A DNA stretch of 64,000 nt from Pseudoxanthomonas sp. Root630 (GCF_001427585.1 NZ_LMGY01000019.1:1-64000); one strand, 5' to 3'; shown: positions 16,023 to 24,557, numbered from the stretch's first letter. Translations and numbers: made by a program. The notes: generated from the letters alone by a model not told the origin.

Positions 16023-16169
16023 ATGGTCCGCGAACTACGTGAGCACGAGTTGTTTAGCATTTCTGGTGGCGATTGCGATTGCCGAAGATGCCGCGAAATG
16101 AGTGAATTGGCCGACGACATCGTTGACTTCTTTGAGGGAGTTTGGGACGGTCTTAACGACGGACTTTGA
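16023..16169 (+). CDS. Double-glycine leader peptide precursor C (48 aa)
   Basis: A 48-residue peptide ten bases after precursor B, with the ribosome-binding site GAGG overlapping its stop codon. The leader MVRELREHELFSISGG fits the consensus almost exactly (Leu -12, Glu -8, Leu -7, Ile -4, Gly -2, Gly -1). The 32-residue core has an N-terminal cluster of three Cys (DCDCRRC), then an acidic amphipathic helix (MSELADDIVDFFEGVWDGL). The odd number of Cys suggests disulphide dimers or metal binding, not a simple hairpin. With precursor B it may form a two-component peptide. Confidence 0.8.
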   Translation: MVRELREHELFSISGGDCDCRRCREMSELADDIVDFFEGVWDGLNDGL

Positions 16170-16181
16170 TATCATGTCCGA

Positions 16182-16206
16182 GCCCCGCATGCTGCTTGTG
16201 CGGGGC
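16182..16206 (+). terminator. Hairpin after precursor C
   Basis: GCCCCGCA (16182-16189) pairs with TGCGGGGC (16199-16206) around a 9-base loop. No T-run follows, so it is a weak terminator or an mRNA end stabiliser. Confidence 0.5.
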
Positions 16207-16238
16207 ACTAATCCTAATCAACTATATTCGGAATAATA

Positions 16239-16409
16239 ATGCGCGGTGCTAGGGGAACAATTCCGTATGTGATCGTCATGGGTATCGTTGTCACTAAGCA
16301 CGGTTTGGACGTTGGATCAGGAATTGATGTCTTTCTCGGCGTACTTTCGATTCCATGTGCTTGGATAATATGGCGGCAGGGACGGGAACAGAATGGATCT
16401 AAGCCCTGA
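16239..16409 (+). CDS. Small two-helix membrane protein (56 aa), candidate immunity factor
   Basis: A 56-residue protein that starts MRGARGTIPYVIVMGIVVTK, with two hydrophobic stretches (about residues 7-20 and 30-46) joined by a short Gly/Asp loop, and a polar C-terminal tail (RQGREQNGSKP). It follows the two paired precursors and precedes the transporter. Small membrane proteins in this position are commonly immunity proteins for the adjacent bacteriocin. I see no similarity that names it. The ribosome-binding site is weak (GGAA). Real as an open frame in context, but unverified as a gene. Confidence 0.55.
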   Translation: MRGARGTIPYVIVMGIVVTKHGLDVGSGIDVFLGVLSIPCAWIIWRQGREQNGSKP

Positions 16410-16711
16410 TAATAGGTTGGCCGCCTAATTGCTGCTCCGAGTTAAATGCCAAAGGCTGTGGTGGCTCGCCAGGCGATTCGTTCCTTGCGGCCCGGTCATG
16501 GGCTGCTGTAGATGCCTTTGGGGGAGCTTTTGTCCGTCCTGCAGGGTGCAATAAGTGTTTTCGAAGCTGCCAGTTAATTGCTAGGGCGGCGGCTGCTCGT
16601 CGGCATTTTTTTGGCTTCGTGTCGATGGTTGCCGCTATCGTGTAATAGAGCCACGTTCGCACGGTCTTTGCTATCGACTGAGATTAAGAATAACAAGAGG
16701 CGTTCTCGGAG
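16410..16711. other. Noncoding spacer ahead of the C39 transporter
   Basis: This 302-base gap holds no convincing gene. A frame open from 16403 to 16642 contains a Gly-Gly pair after ELNAKGC and ends at TAA, but has no ATG, GTG or TTG before it. It may be a decayed precursor gene. A GGAG ribosome-binding site for the transporter lies at its end (16708-16711). Confidence 0.5.
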
Positions 16712-18823
16712 TTGAGATTGTTGAAAACAGTGCTGCAATCCGAGGCCGCCGAGTGCGGCCTCGCTTCTCTTGCGATGGTGGCCAGCGCGCATGGTTATCA
16801 TGTTGGCTTGTCGGAGCTTCGCCGTCGTTTCCCGCTCTCCCTCAAAGGCGCCAAGCTCAATCATCTGATCCATATCGCCCAACAGCTTGGCTTTTCCACT
16901 CGCCCGCTGCGGCTGGACATGGAAGATGCCGGCAAGCTCAAGCTGCCCTGCATCCTGCATTGGGATCTCAACCACTTCGTCGTACTGGCGAAGGTAGGCA
17001 GGTCGAGGGTCACCATCCTTGATCCAGCCATCGGCGAGCGCAAACTCTCGCTGTCAGAGGTCTCCGATCACTTCACCGGCGTGGCGCTTGAGCTGACGCC
17101 AACGGCCGAGTTCAAGCCGCAGAAGGCGACGCCCTCCGTGACGGCTCGGCAGCTTACGGGCCCGGTGCGCGGAATGTGGCGCGCACTGGCCCAGATCCTG
17201 TTGCTGTCCGTGGCACTGCAGGTGTTCGTGGTGCTGGCGCCGTTCTACATGCAGTGGGTGGTGGACCAGGTGCTGGTATCCGCAGATCGCGATCTGCTGA
17301 CGGTCCTTGGGCTGGGATTCGGGCTGGCGCTGGTGCTGCAGATCGGTATCGGCCTGCTGCGTGGCTGGTCGGTGGTGTATCTGTCTTCCCGGCTCGGACT
17401 GCAATGGATGGGCAACGTGTTCGCCCATTTGCTCAGATTGCCGCTGGACTACTTCGAGAAGCGCCACCTCGGCGACATCACCTCGCGCATGTCGTCGGTA
17501 CAGGCTATCCAGCGCACGCTGACCACGAGTTTTGTCGAAGCCATCATCGACGGTCTGATGGCGATGGTCACACTCGGCCTGATGCTGTTCTACAGCTGGA
17601 AGCTGGCGCTGGTGACACTGTTGGCCGTGATCCTTTATCTGGGCATTCGCTCCATCGCGTACCGGCCCGTCCGCGATCGTACCGAGCAGCAACTGGTCGC
17701 GGGCGCCAAGCAGCAGACCCATCTGCTGGAATCGTTGCGCGGGATGCAGAGCCTGAAAGTGGCGGGCGAGGAGTCGCAGCGCCGCAGTACCTACGACAAC
17801 CTGATGCACGACACCGTCAATCAGGAAGTACGGCTGGCGCGCATGGGGCTGGGTTTCAACAGCGCCAGCCAACTGGTGTTCGGCATCGAACGCATCGCCG
17901 TGATCTGGATCGGCGCCACGCTGGCCCTGCAGAACGCGTTCTCCGTCGGCATGCTGATCGCTTACCTGGCGTACAAGGACCAGTTTGCCGGGCGGATGGC
18001 GGCCCTGATCGACAAGTGGGTCGAGTTCCGCATGCTGCGCCTGCATGGCGAGCGTCTGGCCGACATCGTGTTGACGCCGCCCGAGGAGCACGCCGGTCAG
18101 CCTGAGGCACCGTCCCCGGCCAGCACACGGATCGAGGTGGAGAACCTCGCCTTCCGCTATGGCGAGGGCGAGCAATGGGTACTGAAGGACTGCAGTTTCA
18201 CGATCGAGGCCGGCGAATCGGTGGCGATCATCGGCGCGTCCGGCTGCGGGAAGACCACGCTGGTCAAACTGCTGCTGGGCCTGCTGCCGCCCACGGCGGG
18301 CACCATCCGCGTCGGCGGGCACGATCTGCACAGGATCGGTCCCCGCAGTGTCCGCGCCATCGTAGGCGCCGTGATGCAGGACGACCAACTGTTTGCCGGC
18401 AGCGTGGCCGACAACATCAGTTTCTTCGATCCGGAAATGGACCAGGCCCGGATCGAACACGCGGCGCGGTTGGCCGCCGTGCATGACGAGATCGCCGCCA
18501 TGCCGATGGGCTATTACAGCCTGATCGGCGACATGGGCAGTTCGCTGTCAGGTGGGCAGAAGCAGCGGGTGATCCTGGCGCGGGCGTTGTACCGCAATCC
18601 GAAGCTGCTGTTCCTCGACGAGGCGACCAGCCATCTGGACGTGATGAAGGAACGTCTGGTCAACGATGCGGTCAGGGCCTTGAGCCTGACCAAGGTCATC
18701 GTGGCCCACCGGCCCGAGACCATCGCCAGTGCGGACCGCGTGCTGGTGATGGAGCAGGGGCGGATCGCGCAGGAACTCAGGCCGCAGGCGTCGGCGGCCG
18801 ACGTCCAGGCCGTGCCCGCTTGA
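16712..18823 (+). CDS. Peptidase C39-containing ABC transporter (PCAT) for double-glycine peptides
   Basis: A 703-residue bacteriocin-type exporter in three parts. The C39 peptidase spans about 1-130 with Gln9, Cys15 (QSEAAECGLASLAM), His88 (DLNHFVVL) and Asp104 (TILDPA). The membrane domain spans about 155-430. The ATPase spans about 475-700, with Walker A GASGCGKTT near 507, signature LSGGQKQR near 612 and Walker B LLFLDEAT near 632. It would cut leaders after Gly-Gly and export the cores of the three precursors, working with the HlyD adaptor. No ATG is near the start. TTG codons at 16712, 16718 and 16721 are possible; the last two fit the GGAG at 16708-16711 better. Confidence 0.93.
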   Translation: MRLLKTVLQSEAAECGLASLAMVASAHGYHVGLSELRRRFPLSLKGAKLNHLIHIAQQLGFSTRPLRLDMEDAGKLKLPCILHWDLNHFVVLAKVGRSRVTILDPAIGERKLSLSEVSDHFTGVALELTPTAEFKPQKATPSVTARQLTGPVRGMWRALAQILLLSVALQVFVVLAPFYMQWVVDQVLVSADRDLLTVLGLGFGLALVLQIGIGLLRGWSVVYLSSRLGLQWMGNVFAHLLRLPLDYFEKRHLGDITSRMSSVQAIQRTLTTSFVEAIIDGLMAMVTLGLMLFYSWKLALVTLLAVILYLGIRSIAYRPVRDRTEQQLVAGAKQQTHLLESLRGMQSLKVAGEESQRRSTYDNLMHDTVNQEVRLARMGLGFNSASQLVFGIERIAVIWIGATLALQNAFSVGMLIAYLAYKDQFAGRMAALIDKWVEFRMLRLHGERLADIVLTPPEEHAGQPEAPSPASTRIEVENLAFRYGEGEQWVLKDCSFTIEAGESVAIIGASGCGKTTLVKLLLGLLPPTAGTIRVGGHDLHRIGPRSVRAIVGAVMQDDQLFAGSVADNISFFDPEMDQARIEHAARLAAVHDEIAAMPMGYYSLIGDMGSSLSGGQKQRVILARALYRNPKLLFLDEATSHLDVMKERLVNDAVRALSLTKVIVAHRPETIASADRVLVMEQGRIAQELRPQASAADVQAVPA

Positions 18824-18838
18824 GCGCCGCGCTTCTTT

Positions 18839-20539
18839 TCAGCGCGGTTGCTTCTCGAAATCCCCGGTCTTCGGCAGTTCCACCGGCACGCCGTTCGCGT
18901 CGCAGGTGCCGGCGGCGCACAGGCGTGCGCGCAGCTTCGGCGTGGCCTGCACGATGACGTGGTAGATCGTGTTCTGCTCCAGCGTGCCGCGGAAGGCATC
19001 GCTGCCGGGGCCGATGGCCCAGATGCCCACGTCTTCACCGCCGTGCGATTCGGACTTCAGCGGCACCAACGCTTCCTGCAGGTAATCGGGATGCTCGGTG
19101 TCGACATGGCTCAGGTCCGGGCGGCCTTCGGCGGGCTCGACGCTGCTGGGCGCGTGCAGGAATTTCTTCGGACCCGCAGGCTGGCGGTTGCTGGCACCGG
19201 TATAGCCGGGGCCATTGGCGTAGCTCAGCGTGGTGAAGGTCATGCCGGTCTGGTCGCGCGCGAGGTCGCCGGGCGTGTCGTCTTCGCCACCCTGGCCGCG
19301 CACCTTGCCGAGGATCGGATTGCCGCGCACGGGATAGCCGACGAAGTTCAGCGTGTGCGAATGATCGGCCGTGACGAGGATCAGCGTGTCGTCGCGCGAG
19401 GTCGCTTCGAGGGCGGCCTGCACGGCATCGGACATCGCGACGGTCTCGTCGAGCGCGCGATACGCGTTTCCGTAGTGGTTGGCGTGGTCGATGCGCGCCC
19501 CTTCCACCAGCAACACGAAGCCTTCCGGGTTGCGCGAGAGCGTGTGGATCGCAGCGCGGGTCAGGTCGGCGAGCGATGGCTCGCCCTGGTCGTCCTTGCG
19601 GCGGTCATGTTCGAACTGCATGTGGTCGTATTCGAACAGGCCCAGCAGCTGCGGCGCGTCGGCCGCGGCCTTCAGCTGCTGCGTATTCCACACGTACGCT
19701 CCCTGGGGATGCGCCTGCTGCCACTCGGCCACCAGGTTGCGGCCATCCAGACGCTGGCCGACCTTGTCGTCCTCTTCCGGGTCGCGTACGTCGACCGGCA
19801 GGAACTCGCCGCGGCCACCGGCCAACGCGACCGTCGGACCATGGCCGAAGCGCGCCGAGGCGAGCAGTTGCTGCGCGATGTCCGTGCAGCCTGCGGCGAC
19901 GGCTTCTTCGGGCAGGTCGGTGTCGTTTTCCCAGTCGCGGTGCGGGACATGCGCGTACGTGGCCGCGGGTGTCGCATGGGTCAGGCGCGCCGTCGTGACG
20001 ATGCCCGTCGCCAGGCCCGCGCTGTCGCCCAGCGTCAGCCAACTGAGCAGGTGCTTGCCGCGGCTGTCGGCGCAATCGTTCTTGCGACCCGCGGAAACGC
20101 CGATGGCGCCCATGTGCGACTTCACGCCGGTAGCGACCGCGGTCATCGTGCCGGCGGAGTCGGGCGTCTGCGAATCGGTGTTGTAGGTCTTGCTGAAGGC
20201 GGTATGCGGGAAGCGCTCCCAGCTCAGCAGGTTCTCCTCGCCCGGCGTGCCCTTGCGCTGGCCTTCGAAGATGCGCGCGGCGGCTACCGTGGTCAGGCTC
20301 ATGCCGTCGCCGAGGAAGACGATGACGTTCTTCGCGCGTCCCTGCATGGCCCCATTGCCGGCCGCCTTCGCAGCACCACTGCGATACCACCACTGCGGCG
20401 TCTCGCCCTGGGGATGCGCCACCGGGGCGACATCGACCTGGATGGAGGAGGGCACGGAAGGCGAGGTGCTGGCACAGCCGGCCAGGACGCTGAGCAGGAT
20501 CGCGCCGGCGAGCGGCGATACGAAAGAACGCGGGAGCAT
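18839..20539 (-). CDS. Alkaline phosphatase (PhoA superfamily) lipoprotein
   Basis: A 566-residue alkaline phosphatase with a lipoprotein signal (LSVLAGC). It has the metal site FLGDGMS near the start of the mature domain, the nucleophile Ser in TPDSAGTMTAVATG, and the late metal ligands VTADHSHT and SESHGGEDV. It hydrolyses phosphate monoesters in the periplasm or at the outer-membrane face. It exceeds the E. coli PhoA length (471) mainly by insertions typical of the gammaproteobacterial secreted group. Phosphate starvation control is usual for the family, but no Pho box was identified. Divergent from the symporter gene. Confidence 0.93.
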   Translation of the reverse strand: MLPRSFVSPLAGAILLSVLAGCASTSPSVPSSIQVDVAPVAHPQGETPQWWYRSGAAKAAGNGAMQGRAKNVIVFLGDGMSLTTVAAARIFEGQRKGTPGEENLLSWERFPHTAFSKTYNTDSQTPDSAGTMTAVATGVKSHMGAIGVSAGRKNDCADSRGKHLLSWLTLGDSAGLATGIVTTARLTHATPAATYAHVPHRDWENDTDLPEEAVAAGCTDIAQQLLASARFGHGPTVALAGGRGEFLPVDVRDPEEDDKVGQRLDGRNLVAEWQQAHPQGAYVWNTQQLKAAADAPQLLGLFEYDHMQFEHDRRKDDQGEPSLADLTRAAIHTLSRNPEGFVLLVEGARIDHANHYGNAYRALDETVAMSDAVQAALEATSRDDTLILVTADHSHTLNFVGYPVRGNPILGKVRGQGGEDDTPGDLARDQTGMTFTTLSYANGPGYTGASNRQPAGPKKFLHAPSSVEPAEGRPDLSHVDTEHPDYLQEALVPLKSESHGGEDVGIWAIGPGSDAFRGTLEQNTIYHVIVQATPKLRARLCAAGTCDANGVPVELPKTGDFEKQPR

Positions 20540-20663
20540 GGCGAACCGGAGAAAGACGGACGCATCATTATGCCGTCCGGGCAGTGTCCTGTTCATGACA
20601 CCCGGCATTCCGCCCGCAAGGTCGCCCCCGGCGGGGCCTTGGGATAAGGTGTTCCGTCCATTT

Positions 20664-21956
20664 ATGCGAGTCGTCTGGATGAAGCTGGTCTCCGCCTGGT
20701 TGAGGATCCCGTTCTGGCAGCGCGTCGTCGCCGGCTTCGTGCTGGGCGCGCTGGCGGGCTGGCTGATGGGGCCGGCGGCGGGTATCTGGCTGAAGCCGCT
20801 GGGCGATCTGTACGTCACGCTGATCAAGATGATCGCGGTGCCGCTGGTGTTCTTCGCGGTGATCAATGCGGTGTCCAGCCTGCACGGACAGAAGTCCGTG
20901 GCGGCATTGGGCGGGCGCACGTTCCTTTGGTTCGCCGCGACGGCGGCGCTGGCCGTCTGCGTAGGCCTGGCGGTGGGCTGGGTGGTGCAGCCGGGCAAGG
21001 GGCTGACCGGGCTGATGATGGCGCCCGACTACCAGGTGCGCGAAGTGCCCACGCCGGTGCAGGTATTGCTCGACATCGTGCCGGCCAATCCGTTCAAGGC
21101 CCTGACCGAGGGCAAGATCCTGCAGGTGATCTTCTTCGCCGGCCTGCTCGGCTTTGCGCTCGTGAAGCTCGGCGAACGCAGCGCGGGCCTGCGCAAGCTC
21201 GCGGGCGAGGCCAGCGACACGATGGTGCAGGTCACCCGTTTCGTGCTGGAGATGACGCCGCTGGGCACGTTCGGCCTGATCGGTTCGCTGGTGGGCACGT
21301 ATGGCTTCGAGAAGCTGCTGCCGCTGGGCAGCTACATCGGTGCGTTGTACGTCGCGTGCGCGCTCCACATCGTGGTGGTGTACGGCAGCCTGCTGCTCGC
21401 GCACGGCTTGAACCCATGGAAGTTCTTCCGTGGCGCGGCGCCGGGCATGCAGGTGGCGTTCGTCAGTTCGTCGAGCTTCGCCTCGATGCCGGTCGCGCTG
21501 CGCAGCGTCACCCACAACCTGGGCGTGGACAAGGATTACGCCGCGTTCGCCGTGCCGCTCGGTGCCAGCATCAAGATGGACGGCTGCGGCGCGATCTATC
21601 CGGCGCTGACCTCGATCTTCGTGGCGCAGTACTTCGGTCTGGACCTGTCGGTGAACCAGTACTTCGTCATCCTGCTGGCCTCGGTGCTGGGCAGCTTCGG
21701 CACAGCCGGTGTGCCGGGTACGGCGACGGTGATGGTCACGCTGGTGTTGAGTGCGGCGAACCTGCCGCTGGAAGGTATCGGCTTGCTCGTGGCGATCGAC
21801 CGCATCCTCGACATGATGCGCACGATGACCAACGTGACCGGGCAGATGCTGGTGCCCGTGCTGGTGGCGAAGGAGACCGGGTTGCTGGACCGGGAGATCT
21901 ACGAGTCGGCGTCGACCAACGTCGGCCTGGACGAGGGCGAGCCTCGCGCAGGTTGA
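20664..21956 (+). CDS. Dicarboxylate/amino acid:cation symporter (DAACS)
   Basis: A 430-residue secondary transporter of the DctA/GltP family, with about eight membrane helices and two re-entrant loops. The Ser-rich loop SSSSFASMPV and the substrate motif IKMDGCGAIYPALTS are present; the canonical NMDG is KMDG here. A C-terminal arm has ILDMMRTMTNVTGQML, which ends in the usual Asn/Asp cation site. It takes up glutamate, aspartate or C4-dicarboxylates with Na+ or H+. The ATG at 20664 was chosen; the next in-frame ATG is 15 bases downstream. A 23-bp-arm palindrome follows. Confidence 0.92.
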   Translation: MRVVWMKLVSAWLRIPFWQRVVAGFVLGALAGWLMGPAAGIWLKPLGDLYVTLIKMIAVPLVFFAVINAVSSLHGQKSVAALGGRTFLWFAATAALAVCVGLAVGWVVQPGKGLTGLMMAPDYQVREVPTPVQVLLDIVPANPFKALTEGKILQVIFFAGLLGFALVKLGERSAGLRKLAGEASDTMVQVTRFVLEMTPLGTFGLIGSLVGTYGFEKLLPLGSYIGALYVACALHIVVVYGSLLLAHGLNPWKFFRGAAPGMQVAFVSSSSFASMPVALRSVTHNLGVDKDYAAFAVPLGASIKMDGCGAIYPALTSIFVAQYFGLDLSVNQYFVILLASVLGSFGTAGVPGTATVMVTLVLSAANLPLEGIGLLVAIDRILDMMRTMTNVTGQMLVPVLVAKETGLLDREIYESASTNVGLDEGEPRAG

Positions 21957-21977
21957 GTCGCGTGCGCCCTTGCGGTT

Positions 21978-22043
21978 GTGGGAGCGACGTCAGTCGCGAT
22001 GCGCGCCCCGGTTCGCTCCGATCGCGACTGACGTCGCTCCCAC
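21978..22043. repeat. Long palindromic REP-like element, copy 1
   Basis: A perfect inverted repeat with 23-base arms (21978-22000 and 22021-22043), enclosing 20 bases. Its arms share GGAGCGACGTCAGTCGCGA with the copy at 57857-57956. It lies between the symporter and bile-acid transporter genes, where it may also end transcription from both sides. It is an intergenic family repeat, not coding. Confidence 0.9.
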
Positions 22044-22064
22044 GAGAAAAACGCTTTCACCCCA

Positions 22065-22931
22065 TCACGCCGGTGTCGCCTTGTCGCGCGATACCCACCA
22101 GGCGAACACGCCTGCCGTGACGAACATCAGCAGGCTGTAGACCGCGGCCGGAACGGAAATGGTGGGCCTCTCCAGCACATTGAGCGCGATGAAGATCGCC
22201 AGCGTGCCGTTGTGAATGCCGATCTCCATCGCGATGGCGATGGCCTGCTTCTTCGGCAGCCGTAGCGCCAGGGGCGCTGCATAGCCGGCACCCATGCTCG
22301 CCATGTTGAACAGCAGGCCGGCCAGGCCGACGACGGCGAAGTAGGTCGCCAGCGTTTCCCATGCCTGGACGACTGCGGCGACCACCAGCAAGGCGAGCAC
22401 GAGCACCGATGCCAGGCGGATCGGCTTTTCCGCACGAGCGGCGAAGCCCGGCGCCTTCGCACGCAGCAGCATGCCGATGGCAACCGGCAGCAGGATGATG
22501 ACGGCGACTTCGATCACCTTCTTCGTCGGCGGCGGCACGTACTGGCCGGCGCCGAAGAAGTACTCCAGCGACAGGTTGAGGATCACCGGCAAGGTCAGCA
22601 GGCAGAGCAGGCTGTTGATCGCGGTCAGGGTGATGTTCAGTGCCACATCGCCGCGCGCGAGATGGCTGTAGATGTTGGCGGTTGCACCACCCGGCGACGC
22701 CGCGAGCAGCATGAGTCCGACGGCGAGTTCGGCCGGCAGCCCGAAGCCCAACGCCAGCCCGAACGCTGCCCACGGCAGCACCAGCGTTTGCAGCGCGAGC
22801 CCGATCAGCACCGCGCGCGGGTAGCGTGCGACGCGACGGAAATCGTCCAGCGTCAGTCCCAGCCCCAGCCCGAGCATGATGATGCCCAGCGCCAACGGCA
22901 GCAGCAGGTTGGTCAGCAATGAAGCCTGCAT
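22065..22931 (-). CDS. Bile acid:sodium symporter-family protein (ASBT-like)
   Basis: A 288-residue membrane protein of the BASS family, with about ten membrane segments. The motif LMLLAASPGGATANIYSHLARGD (GG-x-x-xN sodium site) and the matching half EIGIHNGTLAIFIALN are clear. Bacterial members carry organic anions with Na+. The start MQASLLTNLL was chosen over a longer frame because the first helix then begins properly. The substrate is unknown. It stands alone, pointing toward the REP element. Confidence 0.9.
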   Translation of the reverse strand: MQASLLTNLLLPLALGIIMLGLGLGLTLDDFRRVARYPRAVLIGLALQTLVLPWAAFGLALGFGLPAELAVGLMLLAASPGGATANIYSHLARGDVALNITLTAINSLLCLLTLPVILNLSLEYFFGAGQYVPPPTKKVIEVAVIILLPVAIGMLLRAKAPGFAARAEKPIRLASVLVLALLVVAAVVQAWETLATYFAVVGLAGLLFNMASMGAGYAAPLALRLPKKQAIAIAMEIGIHNGTLAIFIALNVLERPTISVPAAVYSLLMFVTAGVFAWWVSRDKATPA

Positions 22932-23048
22932 CGCGTACGACTCCCCTTCGGCGCGAGTGGACAGATGGCGCGCGTTATGGGCACGCCTGCCGGAGGATGG
23001 CGGCAATGCGCCATGCGGTGCAAGTTGCGCTGCACCGTCGAATCAAAT

Positions 23049-23077
23049 GAAGAAGGCCGCATATGGCGGCCTTCTTC
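23049..23077 (-). terminator. Terminator after the NlpC/P60 gene
   Basis: GAAGAAGGCCGC (23049-23060) pairs with GCGGCCTTCTTC (23066-23077) with a 5-base loop. On the minus strand it follows the stop of the P60 gene. Confidence 0.65.
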
Positions 23078-23100
23078 GTGTCGCGGATCTGCCCTGCGCG

Positions 23101-23901
23101 TTACATCGCGACGCGGCGGCCGCTGAGGTAACGGTTGGCCCAGTAGCCGGTCAGCAGGGTGTCCACGCGCACGTCCTTGCCGCGGCTGGGCGAGTGCAGG
23201 AAGCGGCCTTCGCCGACGTAGATGCCGACATGGTTCACGCGGCCCTTCAGGCCGAAGAACACCAGGTCGCCCTGGCGGAGCTCTTCGCGCGCGCCGATCA
23301 GTTCGGCATCGGCCTTGCTGGCCATGTCGCGGGAGACGCGCGGCAGTTCGATGCCGAGCGCGGTGCGGAACACGTAACCGACCAGGCCGCTGCAGTCGAA
23401 GCCGCTGTCGGGCGAGGTGCCGCCCCAACGGTAGGGCGTGCCCATCAGGGCGAGCGCGCGCTGGAGCACGACCTGGACCTTGCCGCCCTGTTGTTCCTGG
23501 GCGACCACGCCTTCCTTGCTGAGGTCGTAGGCAGCCAGCAGCTTGCTGATGTCGCCGGCGACCATCGCCGAACGATCGACCAGCGGCAGCGTGTCGCTGG
23601 CTGCCAGACGCGGGAGCAGGGCAGAGAGCGTAGCGGTCGCGGCCTCGGCGGCCTTTTCCTTGACGCTGGCGGTGACCGACTTGGCCGGGGCTGCAGCGGG
23701 CGCTTCGACCACGTCGGCGCTGGCAGCGGCCGGCGCGGCGGCATCGGCCGGCGCAGGTGCATTCTGGGCGAAGGCCGTGGAGGCGGCGACGCAGAGCGAC
23801 AGGCTGAAGAGGATTCGGGTGACCCCCCGCGGGATGCGGTGGGTGGCGGCTGGCAGGCCTGGCGGCAGGTCGTCGGTCGTCACGCGCGGGAAGGGATTCA
23901 C
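23101..23901 (-). CDS. Secreted NlpC/P60 peptidoglycan hydrolase, copy 1
   Basis: A 266-residue exported protein. The hydrophobic segment ILFSLSLCVAASTAFAQ (about residues 30-46) is a signal with an unusually long, basic n-region, which suggests the true start may be internal. After an Ala/Pro-rich linker and helical region comes the NlpC/P60 domain, with the catalytic Cys (GFDCSGLVGYVF), His (VNHVGIYVGEGRFLH) and a third polar residue. These enzymes cleave cell-wall stem peptides. It is 101 bases from the next NlpC/P60 gene in the same orientation, so the two are a probable tandem pair. Confidence 0.9.
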   Translation of the reverse strand: MNPFPRVTTDDLPPGLPAATHRIPRGVTRILFSLSLCVAASTAFAQNAPAPADAAAPAAASADVVEAPAAAPAKSVTASVKEKAAEAATATLSALLPRLAASDTLPLVDRSAMVAGDISKLLAAYDLSKEGVVAQEQQGGKVQVVLQRALALMGTPYRWGGTSPDSGFDCSGLVGYVFRTALGIELPRVSRDMASKADAELIGAREELRQGDLVFFGLKGRVNHVGIYVGEGRFLHSPSRGKDVRVDTLLTGYWANRYLSGRRVAM

Positions 23902-24002
23902 AGGATGGTCACGATAATGCCGGCTGATCGGCCCGATTTGGTTCAGAAATCGTTATTTATTCGTTAAGCGTGAACGTCCGCTGTCACAGACTTGACCGAT
24001 TC

Positions 24003-24557
24003 CTAACGAAGGACGCGTTTCGCGCCCGTGTAGTGGTCCCGCCAGTAGGGGCCGTCCAGGTGGTCCAGCCGGACCGTGCCCCCGGTGCTCGGGGCGTGGA
24101 CGAACCTGCCTTCGCCTACATAGATGCCCACGTGGGTGACCGTCCCCCAGCTGCCGAAGAAGACAAGGTCGGCCGGCGCCAGGCGGCGCGGCTCGATCTT
24201 CGGGCCCTGCACGCTGGCCAGCTCGCGCGAGGTGCGCGGCAGGCGGACATCCAGCATGTCCCGGAATACGTAGGTGACCAGGCCGCTGCAGTCGAAGCCG
24301 GACTCCGGGGTGTTGCCGCCGTACCGGTAAGGGGTGCCCACCAGGCCGATGGCCCGCATCAGCACCGCCGTCGCGGCGGCCGGATCGTCGGCCTCCACCA
24401 CCGGCCACGCACGTTGCGCGGGCGGCGGGGACTTCCGGACCTGGGGCTTGGAGCCGCCACAGCCGGCCAGGCCCAGCACGACGACGCAGACGGACAGCGC
24501 GACCCAGCGCCGAAGTGGCGCGGGCTGGGGCAAGCCGGGATAATGTCGGGCCTTCAT
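24003..24557 (-). CDS. NlpC/P60 peptidoglycan hydrolase lipoprotein, copy 2
   Basis: A 184-residue lipoprotein (signal ending VVVLGLAGC) with an NlpC/P60 domain. It has the catalytic Cys in DCSGLVTYVF and His in VTHVGIYVGEGRFVH; the motifs match copy 1 closely (GTPYRYGGNTPESGFDC). The start MKARHYPGLPQ was chosen because the longer frame has no signal at its front. It resembles the outer-membrane-anchored Spr/MepS-type endopeptidases of Gram-negatives. Divergent from slyD, with about 80 bases between them. Confidence 0.9.
   Translation of the reverse strand: MKARHYPGLPQPAPLRRWVALSVCVVVLGLAGCGGSKPQVRKSPPPAQRAWPVVEADDPAAATAVLMRAIGLVGTPYRYGGNTPESGFDCSGLVTYVFRDMLDVRLPRTSRELASVQGPKIEPRRLAPADLVFFGSWGTVTHVGIYVGEGRFVHAPSTGGTVRLDHLDGPYWRDHYTGAKRVLR

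Noticed and set aside
16399-16662. Minus-strand frame in the spacer ahead of the C39 exporter
   Set aside because: No homology, no ribosome-binding site, and composition consistent with chance in noncoding sequence.
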